Shown here in pieces: positions 43,179 through 55,671 of a stretch of DNA of 64,000 nt. Origin of the DNA: Oidiodendron maius Zn (Eukaryota; Ascomycota; Leotiomycetes; Myxotrichaceae). The DNA is taken from contig KN832880.1 of NCBI GenBank assembly GCA_000827325.1, positions 1,540,112 through 1,604,111 on the forward strand, written 5' to 3'. A program made the position numbers and the translations under genes. Position 1 is the first letter of the stretch; each line of letters opens with the position of its first letter. The notes under the pieces are model-generated. The model saw nothing but the letters and a program-made list of their open reading frames with translations. It was not told the origin of the DNA and searched no databases.

Positions 43179-44246
43179 TCACATGAATTGCGAGAAGAAA
43201 CTCCATATTTGGCCAGGGGTCCAAGAAGAGCTCGCTCCTGCATCAGTTGCCAAGGGCTCATGAGGACCATCAAACGCTATCCACCACACTGGATGACCGC
43301 TTGAACAGCCATTATACACGGTCTTAATGTGCGTGCCACTACCGGCCGCGGGTGCCGGAGGGTTCTCTGAGGTGCAGCCGTTGTCTTTGACGAAGGTGTC
43401 TCGGATCTGCTCACCTAGTGAGAAGGGAAGTACATTGTCCGAGACGCCGTGCTGGGCATAGTATGCCACGGGTTGCGTTCCCGGGCTACATCCGCTAAGG
43501 TTTGCCCCAGACATAACAGCTACAGCACGGAACACAGTAGGCCGAGCGCATGCTAGGGCATAGGACATAGCTCCGCCGTAGCTCCAACCTGTTGAGTAGA
43601 TCTGGGTCTCGTCAATGCACAGTGCTGACTTCATCGTCGACAGTATATCGTCAATGAAGGTGATGTCATTGCCATTTGTATTGCCCCAGCCATTGTTGAG
43701 GCCTTGTGGCGCAACGAATATAACATTGTTTCCGGCTAATGGCTCTAAACTGTAATAATTTCCACTCGCGACGTCTTGCATTGTCCCGCCTAACCAGTGG
43801 AGTCCAAGGATAAATTTATAAGGTTTGTTAGGATTATAGTTTTGAGGCAGTGTCAAGATGTATTGACGTTGCTGGCCGGCAACGGTAGTGGTATAAGTGC
43901 CACTGTTTAGGCTTAGTGGCTTTCCGCATCCCGATGAGACACTAGTTGATGTTGGACCAACTGTATTTGACGAGGTCGATGGGCTACTAGTTACTGGAGT
44001 CGTCTGAGGCATACAGTTACCTGAGAGACACTGGAAGTAATAGGGGTTCAAAGAGCTACAGCACGCGCCTGCAGCGCATTGAGTTTCGCCGCCCCACCCG
44101 ATTCCACCACCTTAGTCCTGTACGTTAGTATGATTTATCTCTAGGACAAGGGCTTACATACATTGGCCGTAGGTGGACTGTTGGCCGGCTACAGTCAGTG
44201 CCAGCTGGAGGAGGACAACCCCTACAACGCTTGATTTAGAGAGCAT
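43179..44246 (-). CDS. Secreted CBM1-containing feruloyl esterase (CE1-like)
   Basis: Two exons (44246-44162 and 44110-43179) encode 338 residues. A signal peptide (1-21) is followed by an N-terminal CBM1 (about 24-60), whose core TYGQCGGIGWGGETQC is formed across the intron, then a Ser/Thr/Pro linker and the esterase domain. The nucleophile is Ser205 in GWSYGGAM. The oxyanion region HWLGGT and a late His (WWIAFDGPHEP) complete an alpha/beta-hydrolase triad of the feruloyl esterase/PHB-depolymerase type. The enzyme should release ferulate from arabinoxylan while bound to cellulose. It shares a divergent promoter with the GH95 gene. The intron's GTATGT donor and ACTAACG branch give the exact CBM1 consensus. 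Activity on acetyl-xylan or another ester cannot be excluded. Confidence 0.87.
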
Positions 44247-46175
44247 GGTGTCTCAATTGAGTATTCCCGCATATAGGGAGGGATAGGCAGCAGTTTAGAG
44301 TTGTCGCGCTTTACTGAGATACAAGTTAGAAATTGTACAAGAAGATGCAAAATTTGTTGAACACTTATCTTTATAGACTAAACTGCTAAAGATTTACCCT
44401 GCACTATAGGCATCTTACTGCATTGTCTAGAGTGATAAACCAAAAGTAATCGTATATAGACTCTGCTCCTGAGCGGCTAATAACTTTTGGCTATGTAAGT
44501 CAGGGAACAACTCTTGCCTAATATCCAAATTCATACAATTGTACGCCACCCCAAAATCATCATGAGAACAACTGCCGAAGATTATCTTTATGTGCTGTGA
44601 GAGAGGTGCAGTAATGCGAGGATAGTGCGGAGCATACCTATTATTTCATTTTAAGTGCGACTGACCCCACCTGATCTGCATACTGCGGGGGTGGGGGGGA
44701 GTAAATTGACGAAAAAAGCACTCACCCGGAATGCCGAAATTTAGAGAAGAGCGAAATAGCAGAACGGACTATTCAACGGATCTAGACAGACAAATAAGAG
44801 GATTATGGCGATTGGCGCGCTACTACGTCCCTTTGTAGTGCCTTGGTGTAGTTACGGCCCGACACGAGCGCCTTGCACATAAAGCCTGCAGTTGTACTGT
44901 ACGTGCTCACGGCTAAATGAAGTAATACGCTCGTAACCTGCTGGACGACCACAACGGGTTTTCATCCTGTCATTAAGTGTGTGCGTATAGCGTAATACAA
45001 CTCTGCACTACAGAAAGCATCTATTCTAGCTTTTTCTTATATTAGACTAATATATGCTTCGTATTATGGTTCTAAGTCCTTAGGCATATCTGCTCTCCAG
45101 GGCTAATAAGTACTGCGATACCAGAAGTAACCATCCTACAATAATACTAATTTAGCTGCACATGCGAGGGTAAGAAAATTTTGATTTTTTGGGCCGAAGT
45201 AAAATATATATATTGTGACGGTTTCAATCCAATAATGGCAACGGAACGACAATTGACTTAGGCGGTGGGTTTATTCGCGCCGAATTTGCTTTATCGGTTT
45301 ATTATAGGCTATGGTGATACGCGGGCTAAAGTCTATGACCCGATTTAAGCCGCTCTGAGCCCATTGTAAGGTTTAGTTCCCATGGGTGGCGGTTTTCGAT
45401 AGGCTCCTTCCCAACATTCTACACTATGATAGGGCACATGGGTCAAATTCCACCTGATAAATCTCCAAGTTTGCAATAGTAGTTAAAGCTGACTGGAGAC
45501 CATCTCCAATAGCTCATGCCTTAGTGCGAGCTAAAATGACTGCCCTGGTAATAAACTTCCGGGTAAAGGATCGGATGTTTTGTACTATTCATAGAGCCCG
45601 GGGTGCTGCACATTGATTCATAACAGCATATTTACCCTTGGAACATACAGTCATATCAAAACTATCCTCGGGATATTCTCATAGAAGATGCATAGTATCT
45701 CTATGCAGCTTAGGATGCCGTTCTATGTTACAGCACATTTACACGAAGGTCAATAAAGCGGTGTCCATCCTCGCCTGCCACGTTTACGATTCATACCATG
45801 CGTTCAATAGTTATCCAAGGTCCACGGGCTCCAAATGACTCTTAGGCTATGCGTCGGTACTTTATTAAGTTTACTTAACTACAGACTGCTGGTAGATCTG
45901 GCTGAATATGGCATAGATATAGAGAAGCTATTGAAGAGAGGGGTTTTCTGAAGCAATGAACTAGAAGTACTTTATCGGATGATATGTACGCGAACCCTGT
46001 TGCTCCCATGCAGAAGCGGCGACCATTAATGATGTTCCCGCAATGGGGTAATGGTGTATGACAGTCATCATGCACTGCTCTTGGCCGGGAGTTAGGGGCA
46101 TCAAACCGTATAACAAGAACTCCCGTATTCTGACCACGTTGCCAGGTTATACAGCATACCTCGTCTGTGCAAGTC
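44247..46175. promoter_or_regulatory. Shared divergent promoter with four GGCTAA motifs
   Basis: The 1.9-kb gap between the CBM1-feruloyl esterase (minus) and GH95 alpha-fucosidase (plus) contains GGCTAA at 44475-44480, 44911-44916, 45101-45106 and 45324-45329, all on the plus strand. GGCTAA is the XlnR core; about one would be expected by chance on both strands. No gene is supported within the gap. Co-regulation is inference. Confidence 0.45.
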
Positions 46176-48991
46176 ATGGCAGTTCTACAAAATTTATTCT
46201 TCCTTGCCTGGGCGCTATCTGCTGTGGTCAGTGGTCAATATGATGGGTCTAGATATGCTTGGTACTCGTCTCCCGCCAGCGATTTTAACTCGGCCTTGCC
46301 TGTGGGCAACGGCAGGCTGGGAGGCTTGATCTATTGCACGCCAACGGAGAAGATCTCGCTGAATGAAAACTCCATCTGGAGCGGACCTTTCTTGAATCGC
46401 TTGAATCCGAATGCCGGGGGCGTCATATCTGAAGTTCGCTCGCTGCTTGAGGCGGGCAATATTACTGGCGCTGGCCGCGTAGCGCTCCCTAACATGGCTG
46501 GGAACCCGACCTCCCCACAACAGTATAACCCGTTAGGAGAGCTCAATCTGAACTTTGGTCACTCAAGCCAGACTACCCTTCAGAGGTGGCTTGATACTTA
46601 TCAGGGAAATTCTGGCTGTAGCTATCTCTACAATGGGGTGAATTATACGTAAGAATGCTCTATGACATACTGTACCACCACCAAGAATAGGGCTCACATG
46701 ATACGCGATAAGGCGAGAAATCATTGCCAACCACCCAACGGGCGTGTTGGCAGTTCGGCTACAGGCAAGTCAAGCTGGTCAATTAAATGTTCAGGTATCG
46801 CTATCACGTTCACAGTATGTCACCAGTAACACTGCCTCGATTACGGGTGGCGTCAATTCCATTGTCATGAGAGCCAATAGCGGAAATTCCAACCCAATTT
46901 CGTTCACAGCAGAAGCTCAAGTCGTTGCAAGTGGAGGTAAGCATGTGTTTAACTTGATGATGTGGTGGATGGCGTCTGTTCTCTTTTGATAGAAGAGATG
47001 GTGGTCTAAAACCTCCTTCGTGCGAAACTCAAATGTGGTGCAATTGGGTGCAGATTATTGACTCCAGAGCCAGGTTGTGGTACCAACAGGCTGATGTGGA
47101 TATAGGAAGCATCTCTGCCAGCGGATCGACCTTAACTGTTGAAGGGGCTACGACTGTGGATATTTTTTTCGACGCCGAATCTTCTTACCGATACAGCAGT
47201 AACAGCGCATGGGAGGCAGAGTTGGCAAGGAAGCTGAGCAGCGCAACTAGTAAGGGCTTCCCAGCATTGCGGAGCGCGGCCATCGCCGACAATACCGCCT
47301 TAATCGGTCGGGTTTCTCTCGACCTGGGACGCGCCAGCGGGTCAGCCGCCAGTTTGCCAACAGACCAACGATTGTCGAACTACAAGAACAGTCCAAATAG
47401 CGATATCCAACTTGTTACCCTCCAATACAACATGGGCAGACATTTATTAGTTGCCTCGTCGCGGGACACGGGAGCCCTCTCGCTACCAGCTAACCTGCAG
47501 GGAATCTGGAACGAGGATTTTAACCCTCCATGGGGAAGCAAATACACCATCAACATCAACCTAGAGATGAACTACTGGCATGCCGAGACCACTAACCTTG
47601 CAGAGGCTACAAAGCCATTTTGGGATCTTCTGACAATTGCACAAGGTCGAGGAGAGCTGGCTGCCTCAGAAATGTACCGATGTGATGGGTTTGTCCTGCA
47701 CCATAACATTGACTGCTGGGGTGATCCAGCACCTGTCGACTATGGGACACCATACACCATTTGGCCAATGGGTGGAGTCTGGCTCTCGACTCATCTCATG
47801 GAGCACTATAGATTTACCGGAAACAAGACCTTCCTTCAAGAGACCGCGTGGCCAATTTTGCAGGGCGCCGCTGAGTTTTACTTCTGCTATACGTTCATGT
47901 GGGACGGCTACTATACAGCCGGCCCATCGTTATCACCGGAGAATTCATTCATTGTACCGTCGAATGAGTTCCAATCGGGGAGTGGAGAGGGTATTGATAT
48001 CTCCCTGACGATGGATAACTCTCTACTATATCAGCTCTTCAATGATGTGATAGAAGCTTGCCAAATCCTAGGGCTCAGCTCAAGCGACTGTAGCAATGCT
48101 GAGAATTATCTGGCTAAGATAAAACCGCCACAAATAGGCTCGTATGGGCAGATCCTTGAGTGGCGCCAGGAGTACGGCGAGACGGAGCCCGGGATGCGTC
48201 ACCTGTCTCCCCTTTTTGGCCTCTATCCGGGATCGCAGATGACGCCCGCAGTATCTCCATCGTTAGCCGCAGCCGCAGGTGTCTTACTCAACCATCGTAT
48301 GCAGTCCGGTAGTGGTGACACGGGCTGGTCGCGTGCTTGGGTCATCGCTTGTTATGCGCGGCTTTTCAATGGCGACTCGGCATGGGCCAGCGTACAGACT
48401 TTTTTGCAAACATTTACTCTAACGAACATGTTCAATAGCAACAACGGCCCGCCCATGCAGATTGATGGTAACTTTGGTTTCACAGCTGGTGTTACAGAGT
48501 TGTTTCTCCAGTCACACGCCAATATCGTTCATCTGCTACCCGCATTGCCATCGTCGGTCCCGACCGGCAGTATTACCGGCCTTGTTGCTCGAGGTGGTTT
48601 TGTTGTTGATATTTACTGGTCCGGTGGCGCTCTCACAAACGCCACGATCACTTCAAACCTGGGCGGTACTCTTACGCTGAAGGTTGCCAATGCAGCCACC
48701 TTGAGTGTGAACGGCGAAACCTACACCGGCCCTATCAACACTACAGCAGGCGGCACTTATACCGTTACCTTAGGTAGCAGCACCGGAAAGACCACTACTA
48801 CCGGGACCCAGACTACCACATGGACCGTGATAGCCACGACTACGAGTAGTACCACCTCACCGAGCTCGACTTCGACCACGCTTGCGCAACATTGGGGACA
48901 GTGCGGTGGTATAGTGTGGTCTGGGCCAACCCAATGTGTCTCGCCATACACGTGCCAGGAGCAGAATCCTTATTACTCACAGTGTTTGTAG
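46176..48991 (+). CDS. afcA: Secreted GH95 1,2-alpha-L-fucosidase with C-terminal CBM1
   Basis: Three exons (46176-46648, 46713-46936, 47106-48991) encode 860 residues. A signal peptide (1-20) precedes the N-terminal GH95 beta-domain ([20 protein letters not shown], the usual opening). The (alpha/alpha)6 barrel shows [20 protein letters not shown] with Asn382 and Asn384, matching the two Asn that activate water in GH95, and [20 protein letters not shown] near the C-terminal end. A Thr/Ser-rich linker leads to a CBM1 (about 825-860, [16 protein letters not shown]). The enzyme should remove terminal alpha-1,2-fucose, for example from xyloglucan. A CBM1 on GH95 is uncommon. Intron 2 is 169 nt, longer than others here, and its 3' end is chosen by frame and family alignment. 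The symbol follows the Aspergillus GH95 gene; strict orthology is not proven. Confidence 0.87.
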
Positions 48992-51048
48992 GGGAGGCGA
49001 CTGAAGGAGTGGATGCAAAAAGGAGATGCCAAGGCCGGTGGCGAGTTGCTTGAGGTACCTTCGGGAGCCTTGACTATTCTGTTCAGGTAGCAGAGAGAGG
49101 AGCAGTTTGTACGACAAAAGACATCTCTAGGTCCAGACTGTAAATAAAATATGCCCTCCCTCGTACAGTAGATGGCTTAGAGACAAGCCTCCATTCTCCA
49201 GCTTTTGAAACCGCTATAGCCACGCTAGTATGATTGAATCGTCTCTACTCTTTCACGATGTCCCGGTGCCCATTATTTCCAAATATCAAGTCTGCCGCTG
49301 GATTGAGTTTATCACGGAGTCGCGAAGTACATCGAAGTTGACGAAAGGCTCAACCCTAGTTGGTGAGATATCAACACTTAGCTGTATAGTATGGCGAAGA
49401 GTTTAGCTACTGCTGCGATAATTAAAATGTTTTCCTGAAATGCTCCTTGCAAACACTAGAGGCGGGATGTATCCCTCGTGGCCTTGAAGAGCAAGAAAAC
49501 CACGTACAGTACAAGAAAATGTGTGTATGTTGTAAAGTATGTAATTGAACTTGCACGCTCGACTCTAGTTCTCACCTGCCCCTGTAAGGCCACGCCCCTT
49601 TTCGTCCCGAATATCCCTACTACGCTGAAGTTGGGAATATTGTACTGTAACCCGTCAACCCCCATGTTCCTATCTCCCTATCTTCCGATTTTCCGATTTT
49701 CCCGAACACTTCGTCCCGCCCATGTGCATTAGCTGGGATCCTTTGATTCCAGCACGCGGGGTGGCCAGGGGTTACCTTTCTGTGACTAGCATACGACATC
49801 TATTTAACCGTTGAAGTGTAGAACACAGTCAAGAGCGCAAGTGTCAAAAGGCTGTCATTTAATCGACCCACTTTCCTGCAAGAATGGGAATAAGGCTTCT
49901 GGAAAAAGGAGATGTATGTGAAAAGAGCCAACAAGTAACTCGTTTGGAGTTGTATGGACGGAAGTTATAAGCTACTAGCTATGTAATTTTTTCTAAATAA
50001 TGCGTATCGCGACAACTTGGACTGTTTTATAATTTATTCTAAACCACCAAGCATCTGAGCACAAGGTCGCGAATCTAGGTCAAGATTATATTGCATAATA
50101 ACCTCCTTTTCTGTCTTCGTTAACTTTATGGAATTAGGCGTATAATCAGGTCATGATATAGTACTGCATTATTGCATCGTTTGTGAGACACGAATCTGCA
50201 TTGGCCGCAAGATCGACGCCCGACATTCTGCGGAGTTGTCACATGGCTGAACATGCGAACAGGCTAGATGGCCTTAACACCAATAGAAATTCATAAGATT
50301 GTGCAAAGCCACTTACAGAATGATAAGCCGAACGAGGTTTGATTTGCCTTCGAAATTACTTTGAGGGAGAGGACCCAAGTACGGGTCATATTTACGCCTA
50401 GCGCTGGAAGTGTTTGCGGCACAAAGTCAAGCTCGAGAAAACGCCCAGACCGGATTAAAGAAGGGCTGAAGGCACCGCGCTCTTCGAAAGTCTATTCTTC
50501 ATGAATTGAAAACTATGCTTTGTACAGCGACTGTATTCATTAATTGAGCCAGTTGGCGCTATTGGCCAATTAGCCAGGTAAATTAATTTGCGCTTCGTAT
50601 TTAGGCACAAGGCCGTAGACCCTAGTCGCAAGCAAGTCAAAATAGTCGAGGCCAAGGGGAAGACTCGTTTGCAAGCGAGTGTAGGAGAGATCTTCTCTGC
50701 TAGGAAGGTGCGACTGGAGCGCTCTGCTTACACTAGCTAATGGCTTTAGAGGGGAAATAGTCCTCCGTCTTACTGTTACCGAGGATGTCAAGCCTTTTGT
50801 CGCTTTCTCCGTCATTCCTCGGCAACCGGTATGTCCGTAATAAGTAATCATTTATGCTGGTAGATCGCCACACAATTACACATTGCTGTTCATAAAACGG
50901 TGATTTCCTCCTCACACTCCGCACGTGGGACACTTAGAACTGGGGTATTTTTCCTCGAGTCGTATTGTACGCCTTGATAGTGTCGCGAGTTTAACGCGAC
51001 CGGATAAATTAGTTCTCCCGTATTAAGGCCTATTATTTCAGGATTTGA
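48992..51048. other. Intergenic region without supported gene
   Basis: Two kilobases containing the GH95 terminator region and the promoter of the Pex11-like gene. Open frames on either strand (49456-49732, 50455-51150) are short, lack domains, and do not join into a gene by plausible splicing. Confidence 0.5.
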
Positions 51049-51834
51049 ATGCATCGTACAGCTAGGGAACAGGACAAGTTCCTTCGATGTCTGCAGAACG
51101 TCGCTCGTCTTCTGGCATGGGTCCTTTCGACAACCCCCTCGGACCATCATTATATCCTATCGCTTGGAGAGTCCCTCCTAGGATTTGCGCGGCAGATCAG
51201 TTTGACATCAAAACTCACGCGCAGCCTGAGGATCCCACAATTCCTCCAGGCGGCAGCCAAAGCTGTAGCACCGGATTCCACTGACACAATATCTTCCCAT
51301 CTTACCGTCGCCAAAATGTTAAGCTTGACTGTCTTCTCAACATTAGATTTTGCAACATATGTAAATTCTTCCTTGGCATACGCTAGAGGCTTCCTCACTG
51401 ACATTATACTCTTGGCAGCTTAATATTACAGGCATAAAGACAGTCTACCGAGCGAAATATGTGCAGAAAAAGGCCTACCAAGCGTGGTTATTTAGTATTG
51501 CATGTAGTATATTGGTCAAAATTCACCGTCTTGCTCAATCTCAGCTTCTGCCGAACTCAAAGGGGATTGATAACGGATCTGAACGAAAAGGTTCTAGAAT
51601 GTGTGTTTCCGCATCCTCTTTCTATTGCTTTCTGCCACCGATCTAAAAGTATATAAACTCATCTGTGTGCTTGTAATTAGACACCGTTCTGCAACAATTA
51701 CCGGGCTTGGTATCGATCTGTGCGACTTGACAGCAGCAACTTCTCTACTCGGGTATCATCATCTCAATAGCGGTGCCTTGGCTCTGGTCGGATGTATCAG
51801 GAGTGCAATTGATATATATGCTACTACTATCTAA
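51049..51834 (+). CDS. Pex11-like peroxisomal membrane protein
   Basis: Three exons (51049-51360, 51419-51600, 51681-51834) encode 215 residues. No single open frame shows this gene in full. The spliced protein follows the Pex11 outline. It has an N-terminal amphipathic segment (REQDKFLRCLQNVARLLAWV), then a basic helix (LTSKLTRSLRIPQFLQAAAK) and a hydrophobic stretch (LSLTVFSTLDFATYLNITGI). The conserved YQAWLFSIACSILVKIHRLA comes next. The C-terminal IDLCDLTAATSLLGYHHLNS with GALALVGCIRSAIDIYATTI closes it, in place of the usual D..D...P...LGW.N.G..GL.G..S. Pex11 proteins elongate and divide peroxisomes. Splice ends are canonical and exon 1 and 2 donors keep frame. It is diverged from the canonical Pex11 and slightly shorter; family assignment rests on pattern, not on a search. 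Confidence 0.65.
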
Positions 51835-54267
51835 ATATGCCGCTAAGTGATGGGTACCGAGACGCATGGTTCCTACTCCACCCTACGCTGCATACAATAA
51901 TATAGAAGTTAATTTAATTTTTAGCATGGTAAAATAATTAGAGAGATATGTAGTTTTACATGATAACTCTATTAATACAGTTTAAAGACTAACGTACCAG
52001 TAAGTGACCATACATGCGAATTAATCATATGCAGCACAGCAAGCCAAGTCTTACACTTTTACAACAACGAATGTTCATCAGTCTATGGGTATGTATACCG
52101 GAATATGCTCTGATCTTATCTACAAGCGATGAAGAAAAACATTTCTTCCCCCTTCACTGGCGAAGTCATTTGGCCAGTGAAGACTGGCGCATATTTCATC
52201 CACACATCTCAGCCGCAAATTTCATCGGTATTTGCCAAATTTGAGGATGATCAACATTAATTTTCAAGCATTGTATCGGATAGGGCTTTGGCCCCTTTGG
52301 AATGTAAAATCCAACATGCAACGCATTCGGAATCTGACTAAGTCAAGCATCGCCAGACTGGACATAATTAGAGAGAGTCTAGCTCTGTTTCGAGTTTGTC
52401 GTAGTAAGTGGCGAGATATTTTGATGCTAAATATATTAAGGGACCGAGAGAGTTGTATATATAGGATGCAATCTGTTGACTTGTCAGGGCTTCAGGCATA
52501 TACATCATGATGTCTCAGGGTTAGTGGCAACATACGCAACAGCATACGACTGTATAGTCGTAAGGGCTTACGCATATTGCCACCTAAGCAGATATATAAT
52601 AAGTGTTGTGTTCTGTAGTCTTATCCTCTTAGTTGTCTCTGCATCACTCAATAGCCAATATAACTGAGTTTCACCTTGATCCGACTATAACCTGTGCACC
52701 TATATTGCCTCTGATTAAGACAATCTTTCGCTACAATTTTCACTACGACTTTACATTTCACCAAGACAGGAACAACTCGCGGCTTAAGCGTCGAATGATT
52801 TTTTTGAGGTCTTGTTTGTATCTATCACAATGACGCTGTCATGATTGCACTTTATAGTGTTGCTCAGGTTGTTAGTGGTCATAAAGATGGTTCCGCTGCT
52901 CTAATAGAGAGGGGTCTCTATGACATATGTAACGGTGTGGGTTCCACCTCTACTCTAGCAAGCATCTTAATATATCTCCAGTAGTCCGTCTACCAACTTC
53001 CAAGTATCCTTAACTTCTGCTAAGGCTATGGCATCTGCGACTATATTTCTACCTGCACGAGAATAGGTGGCAGTCCCTCGCCGAATATCTGTACTGGACC
53101 GACCGATGTCCAATGCTGCGAAGATATCCCATGCGGAGGGAATGGAATTTGTACATATATTTACATCTGTGCGGGAACTGTCAAAAGGTAAGGAATTGGA
53201 AGCTTCGATTAGACCATTTTATAGATATTTCTAGTATCTGAGAACGAATAAGTGACTAACAGCTAGCACTAGGGGCTTGTGTCCAGGGGGATGACTTTAT
53301 CTGCTGCGTATAAGTCACTCTCTAAGTGAAGGCATCATAACTAGGGATAACTTCTATAACTATCTTGAAATTAAATACAATCACCATTTTCTAAAGCTGA
53401 AAGTGGAAACAGCTGTTTTAAGTCACCTATATACTCGAAAGATGACTTTTATATAAAGGTCGGGACAGGGTTTCATTGACAAGTGCCACACTGTCAAGCT
53501 AAAGCTGTCTATGAAGCGGAAGGCACCGTCGCCAAGTTAGATCTACATTGTAATGAATCAGTTATAAACACTAACCTAACACATATAATTGAAACTCATA
53601 TAGTATATTTCGCAAACTAGCTGAGAGCCTCCCAAAATATTAAGACGTATAGAAGCTACCAATTGTTTAAGACTACTTAACTAATGAGGTATTATATAAT
53701 CCCTTTACTATAACTATGTAGATATATGCATTCTTGAGTCAACTTAAAAGCTAATATGTAACTATCTAGTATATACCTTAGCCTTTAATTTATAAATATA
53801 TGTTTTGCGACGGCACTGGTCCATCAAATTGCCCTGAGTACACTTGACGGAGCATTTACCCCTCGCTTAATTCAGTTCCGCGTGAATAGCCTCTCCTATA
53901 TATAAGGAATCTTCTTACCCTTCCCTTCACTCTTTATCTTATTCTCCTGGTTACGACAGTTGATAGTTCAATACATGTTTGAGTCTTTTCTATTTGGATC
54001 ATTTGCAGATTGAGTTTCTGTTCTTTTTGAACCATCACAAATCGTGGCTTGGCCAAGAAGGAAAGCGCGACTGTGGCGTTGCTCAGTGCCAATCAGAGCG
54101 CTCTATCACACTTTGTCCACCTGCATGTCAGATTCAGCTCATGTCTTAAATATTTCTTCTTCAGCATTATCTTTGGACCCCCGACCCCTCATTCCTATCA
54201 TTTCGTCCTTGCCCAGCCATATGTACACACCTACTTTCGCTGCCAACTTAAATCTTCCAACTTCACA
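51835..54267. other. AT-rich intergenic region without supported gene
   Basis: About 2.4 kb with only AT-driven short frames. The part from 53180 to 53800 is especially TA-rich. The last 300 bases hold the promoter and 5' leader of the PI-PLC-like gene, with a TATATATAAGG box at about 53896. Confidence 0.5.
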
Positions 54268-55671
54268 ATGCCGAGCAAGGGAGTCCAGTGCTACACATAC
54301 ATAGCTGTCTCAGGCTGCGAGATTGAGTTCTCAGTGCCAGGGACGAACCTCGTTCGCAATCAGCTGAGAATCTTCTCCAACGATCACTTGGAAGTTGACA
54401 AGAAAAATATCAAAGGCCCTTTCAACTTCTCTGGGACCTTCTCATTCAGAGTGACTCAAAATGGGAACCAAATCACTATTCAAGATATAACAATCAACAC
54501 TGTCACTGGCGACAATGAATCGGGATCCATGAAGACCATGGGAAACCAAGCTTCAGTTGTCACCAATGATGTAGTCATCACATACGGCTTTTATAATGCC
54601 GGGCCAGGCACGGCTGGTCTTCCGAGCAGTGACCAGTGTTGGGTTACTGTGACGCCGAACTATTCGAACTGGATGGGCCAAATTGCAGCCCCAGACTCAC
54701 CCCAAGCCGGAAAGCTCTTCTCCAAGTTCTTCCTCCCAGCTGTTCATGATGTAGGGATGAACAGCATGCAGCATGCCAACGCTGTCATTTCCAGTAGCGC
54801 CCTCGTCGATGTTCTTGTGCAGCTGAACCCTGTCTTCGGCGAGATTGCTGGGATGATGAGCCACGACATCGTGATGCATATCGCGCCCAACATCGTCGAG
54901 GGACTTGCCATAACCCAGAAAGACACACTGCCCACGATTCTGGAGATTGGAGCACGCTACTTTGAGTTCCGTCCAGCTTTTCTACACAAAGTTATCCGTC
55001 CAGACCATCCAATCCCAGATGTGTTATACTTCTCCCACTCAGCAATCCCGGGCATGGCGTACAACGAGTTCCTATACGACGTTGTTACTTTCCTAGTCGC
55101 TCATCCAAATGAGATTGTGGTCGTTCAACTCCGCTGGGATGGTGTACCTGCGGATTGCGCTCATCCAACTGATCAAGAACTTGCCGACTACCTCAACACA
55201 GCGCTGGCAGCATCTAACGGTGCCGTCGTTGCGGGGTCAGAAGACGATATGAGGAATCTAACCATCGAGCAACTTCGAGAGCAACGCAAACGGCTCATCT
55301 TGTTTGTCAACTCGGATTCCTTCAGTACCTACACAGATGGCGGAAACGCGACTTTGAATGGCGACAGCATCCTGGCAGAGTTCGAGCAAATCTCTGCACA
55401 GTCGCAAGCCGGCAAGCCTTTCACAAATCTGCAGTGCCAGGCAACAGCGACGAATATCCGAGATGTAGTTGTGTATAGCGTTCTTGCAGCAGGCGCGGAC
55501 AACAGTTGTTTAATGGCGACGAAACCAATTTGTGACTCGAAGACTTTGCCCTGGATCGCGGCGAATGCTGGCAGGTTGGTCGATGGGGAATTGGTGGTGG
55601 CTATGAACGACTTTTTTGATGGAGCGACGGCGGATGTTGCAATTGAGTGGAGTCGACAAAGATTGCAATAA
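54268..55671 (+). CDS. PI-PLC-like phosphodiesterase
   Basis: A single exon of 467 residues from the ATG at 54268 (MPSKGVQCYTYIAVSGCEIE). The frame is open further upstream to 54049 but those codons translate to unlike sequence and lie in the apparent leader. Residues 1-125 form a beta-rich N-terminal domain. The PI-PLC X-like TIM barrel follows: His160-Asp161 in LPAVHDVGMNSMQ, ARYFEFRPAF, and a second His257 in YFSHSAIPGMAYNE. HPNEIVVVQLRWDG and the KRLILFVNSDSF block complete the barrel. The two His match the acid/base pair of bacterial-type phosphatidylinositol-specific phospholipases. There is no clear signal peptide, whereas many fungal members are secreted. Substrate could be phosphatidylinositol or another phosphodiester. 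Confidence 0.8.
   Translation: MPSKGVQCYTYIAVSGCEIEFSVPGTNLVRNQLRIFSNDHLEVDKKNIKGPFNFSGTFSFRVTQNGNQITIQDITINTVTGDNESGSMKTMGNQASVVTNDVVITYGFYNAGPGTAGLPSSDQCWVTVTPNYSNWMGQIAAPDSPQAGKLFSKFFLPAVHDVGMNSMQHANAVISSSALVDVLVQLNPVFGEIAGMMSHDIVMHIAPNIVEGLAITQKDTLPTILEIGARYFEFRPAFLHKVIRPDHPIPDVLYFSHSAIPGMAYNEFLYDVVTFLVAHPNEIVVVQLRWDGVPADCAHPTDQELADYLNTALAASNGAVVAGSEDDMRNLTIEQLREQRKRLILFVNSDSFSTYTDGGNATLNGDSILAEFEQISAQSQAGKPFTNLQCQATATNIRDVVVYSVLAAGADNSCLMATKPICDSKTLPWIAANAGRLVDGELVVAMNDFFDGATADVAIEWSRQRLQ

Noticed and set aside
54049-54267. N-terminal extension of the PI-PLC-like protein
   Set aside because: Extension lies in the likely 5' leader and lacks a proper signal peptide; ATG at 54268 begins family-like sequence.
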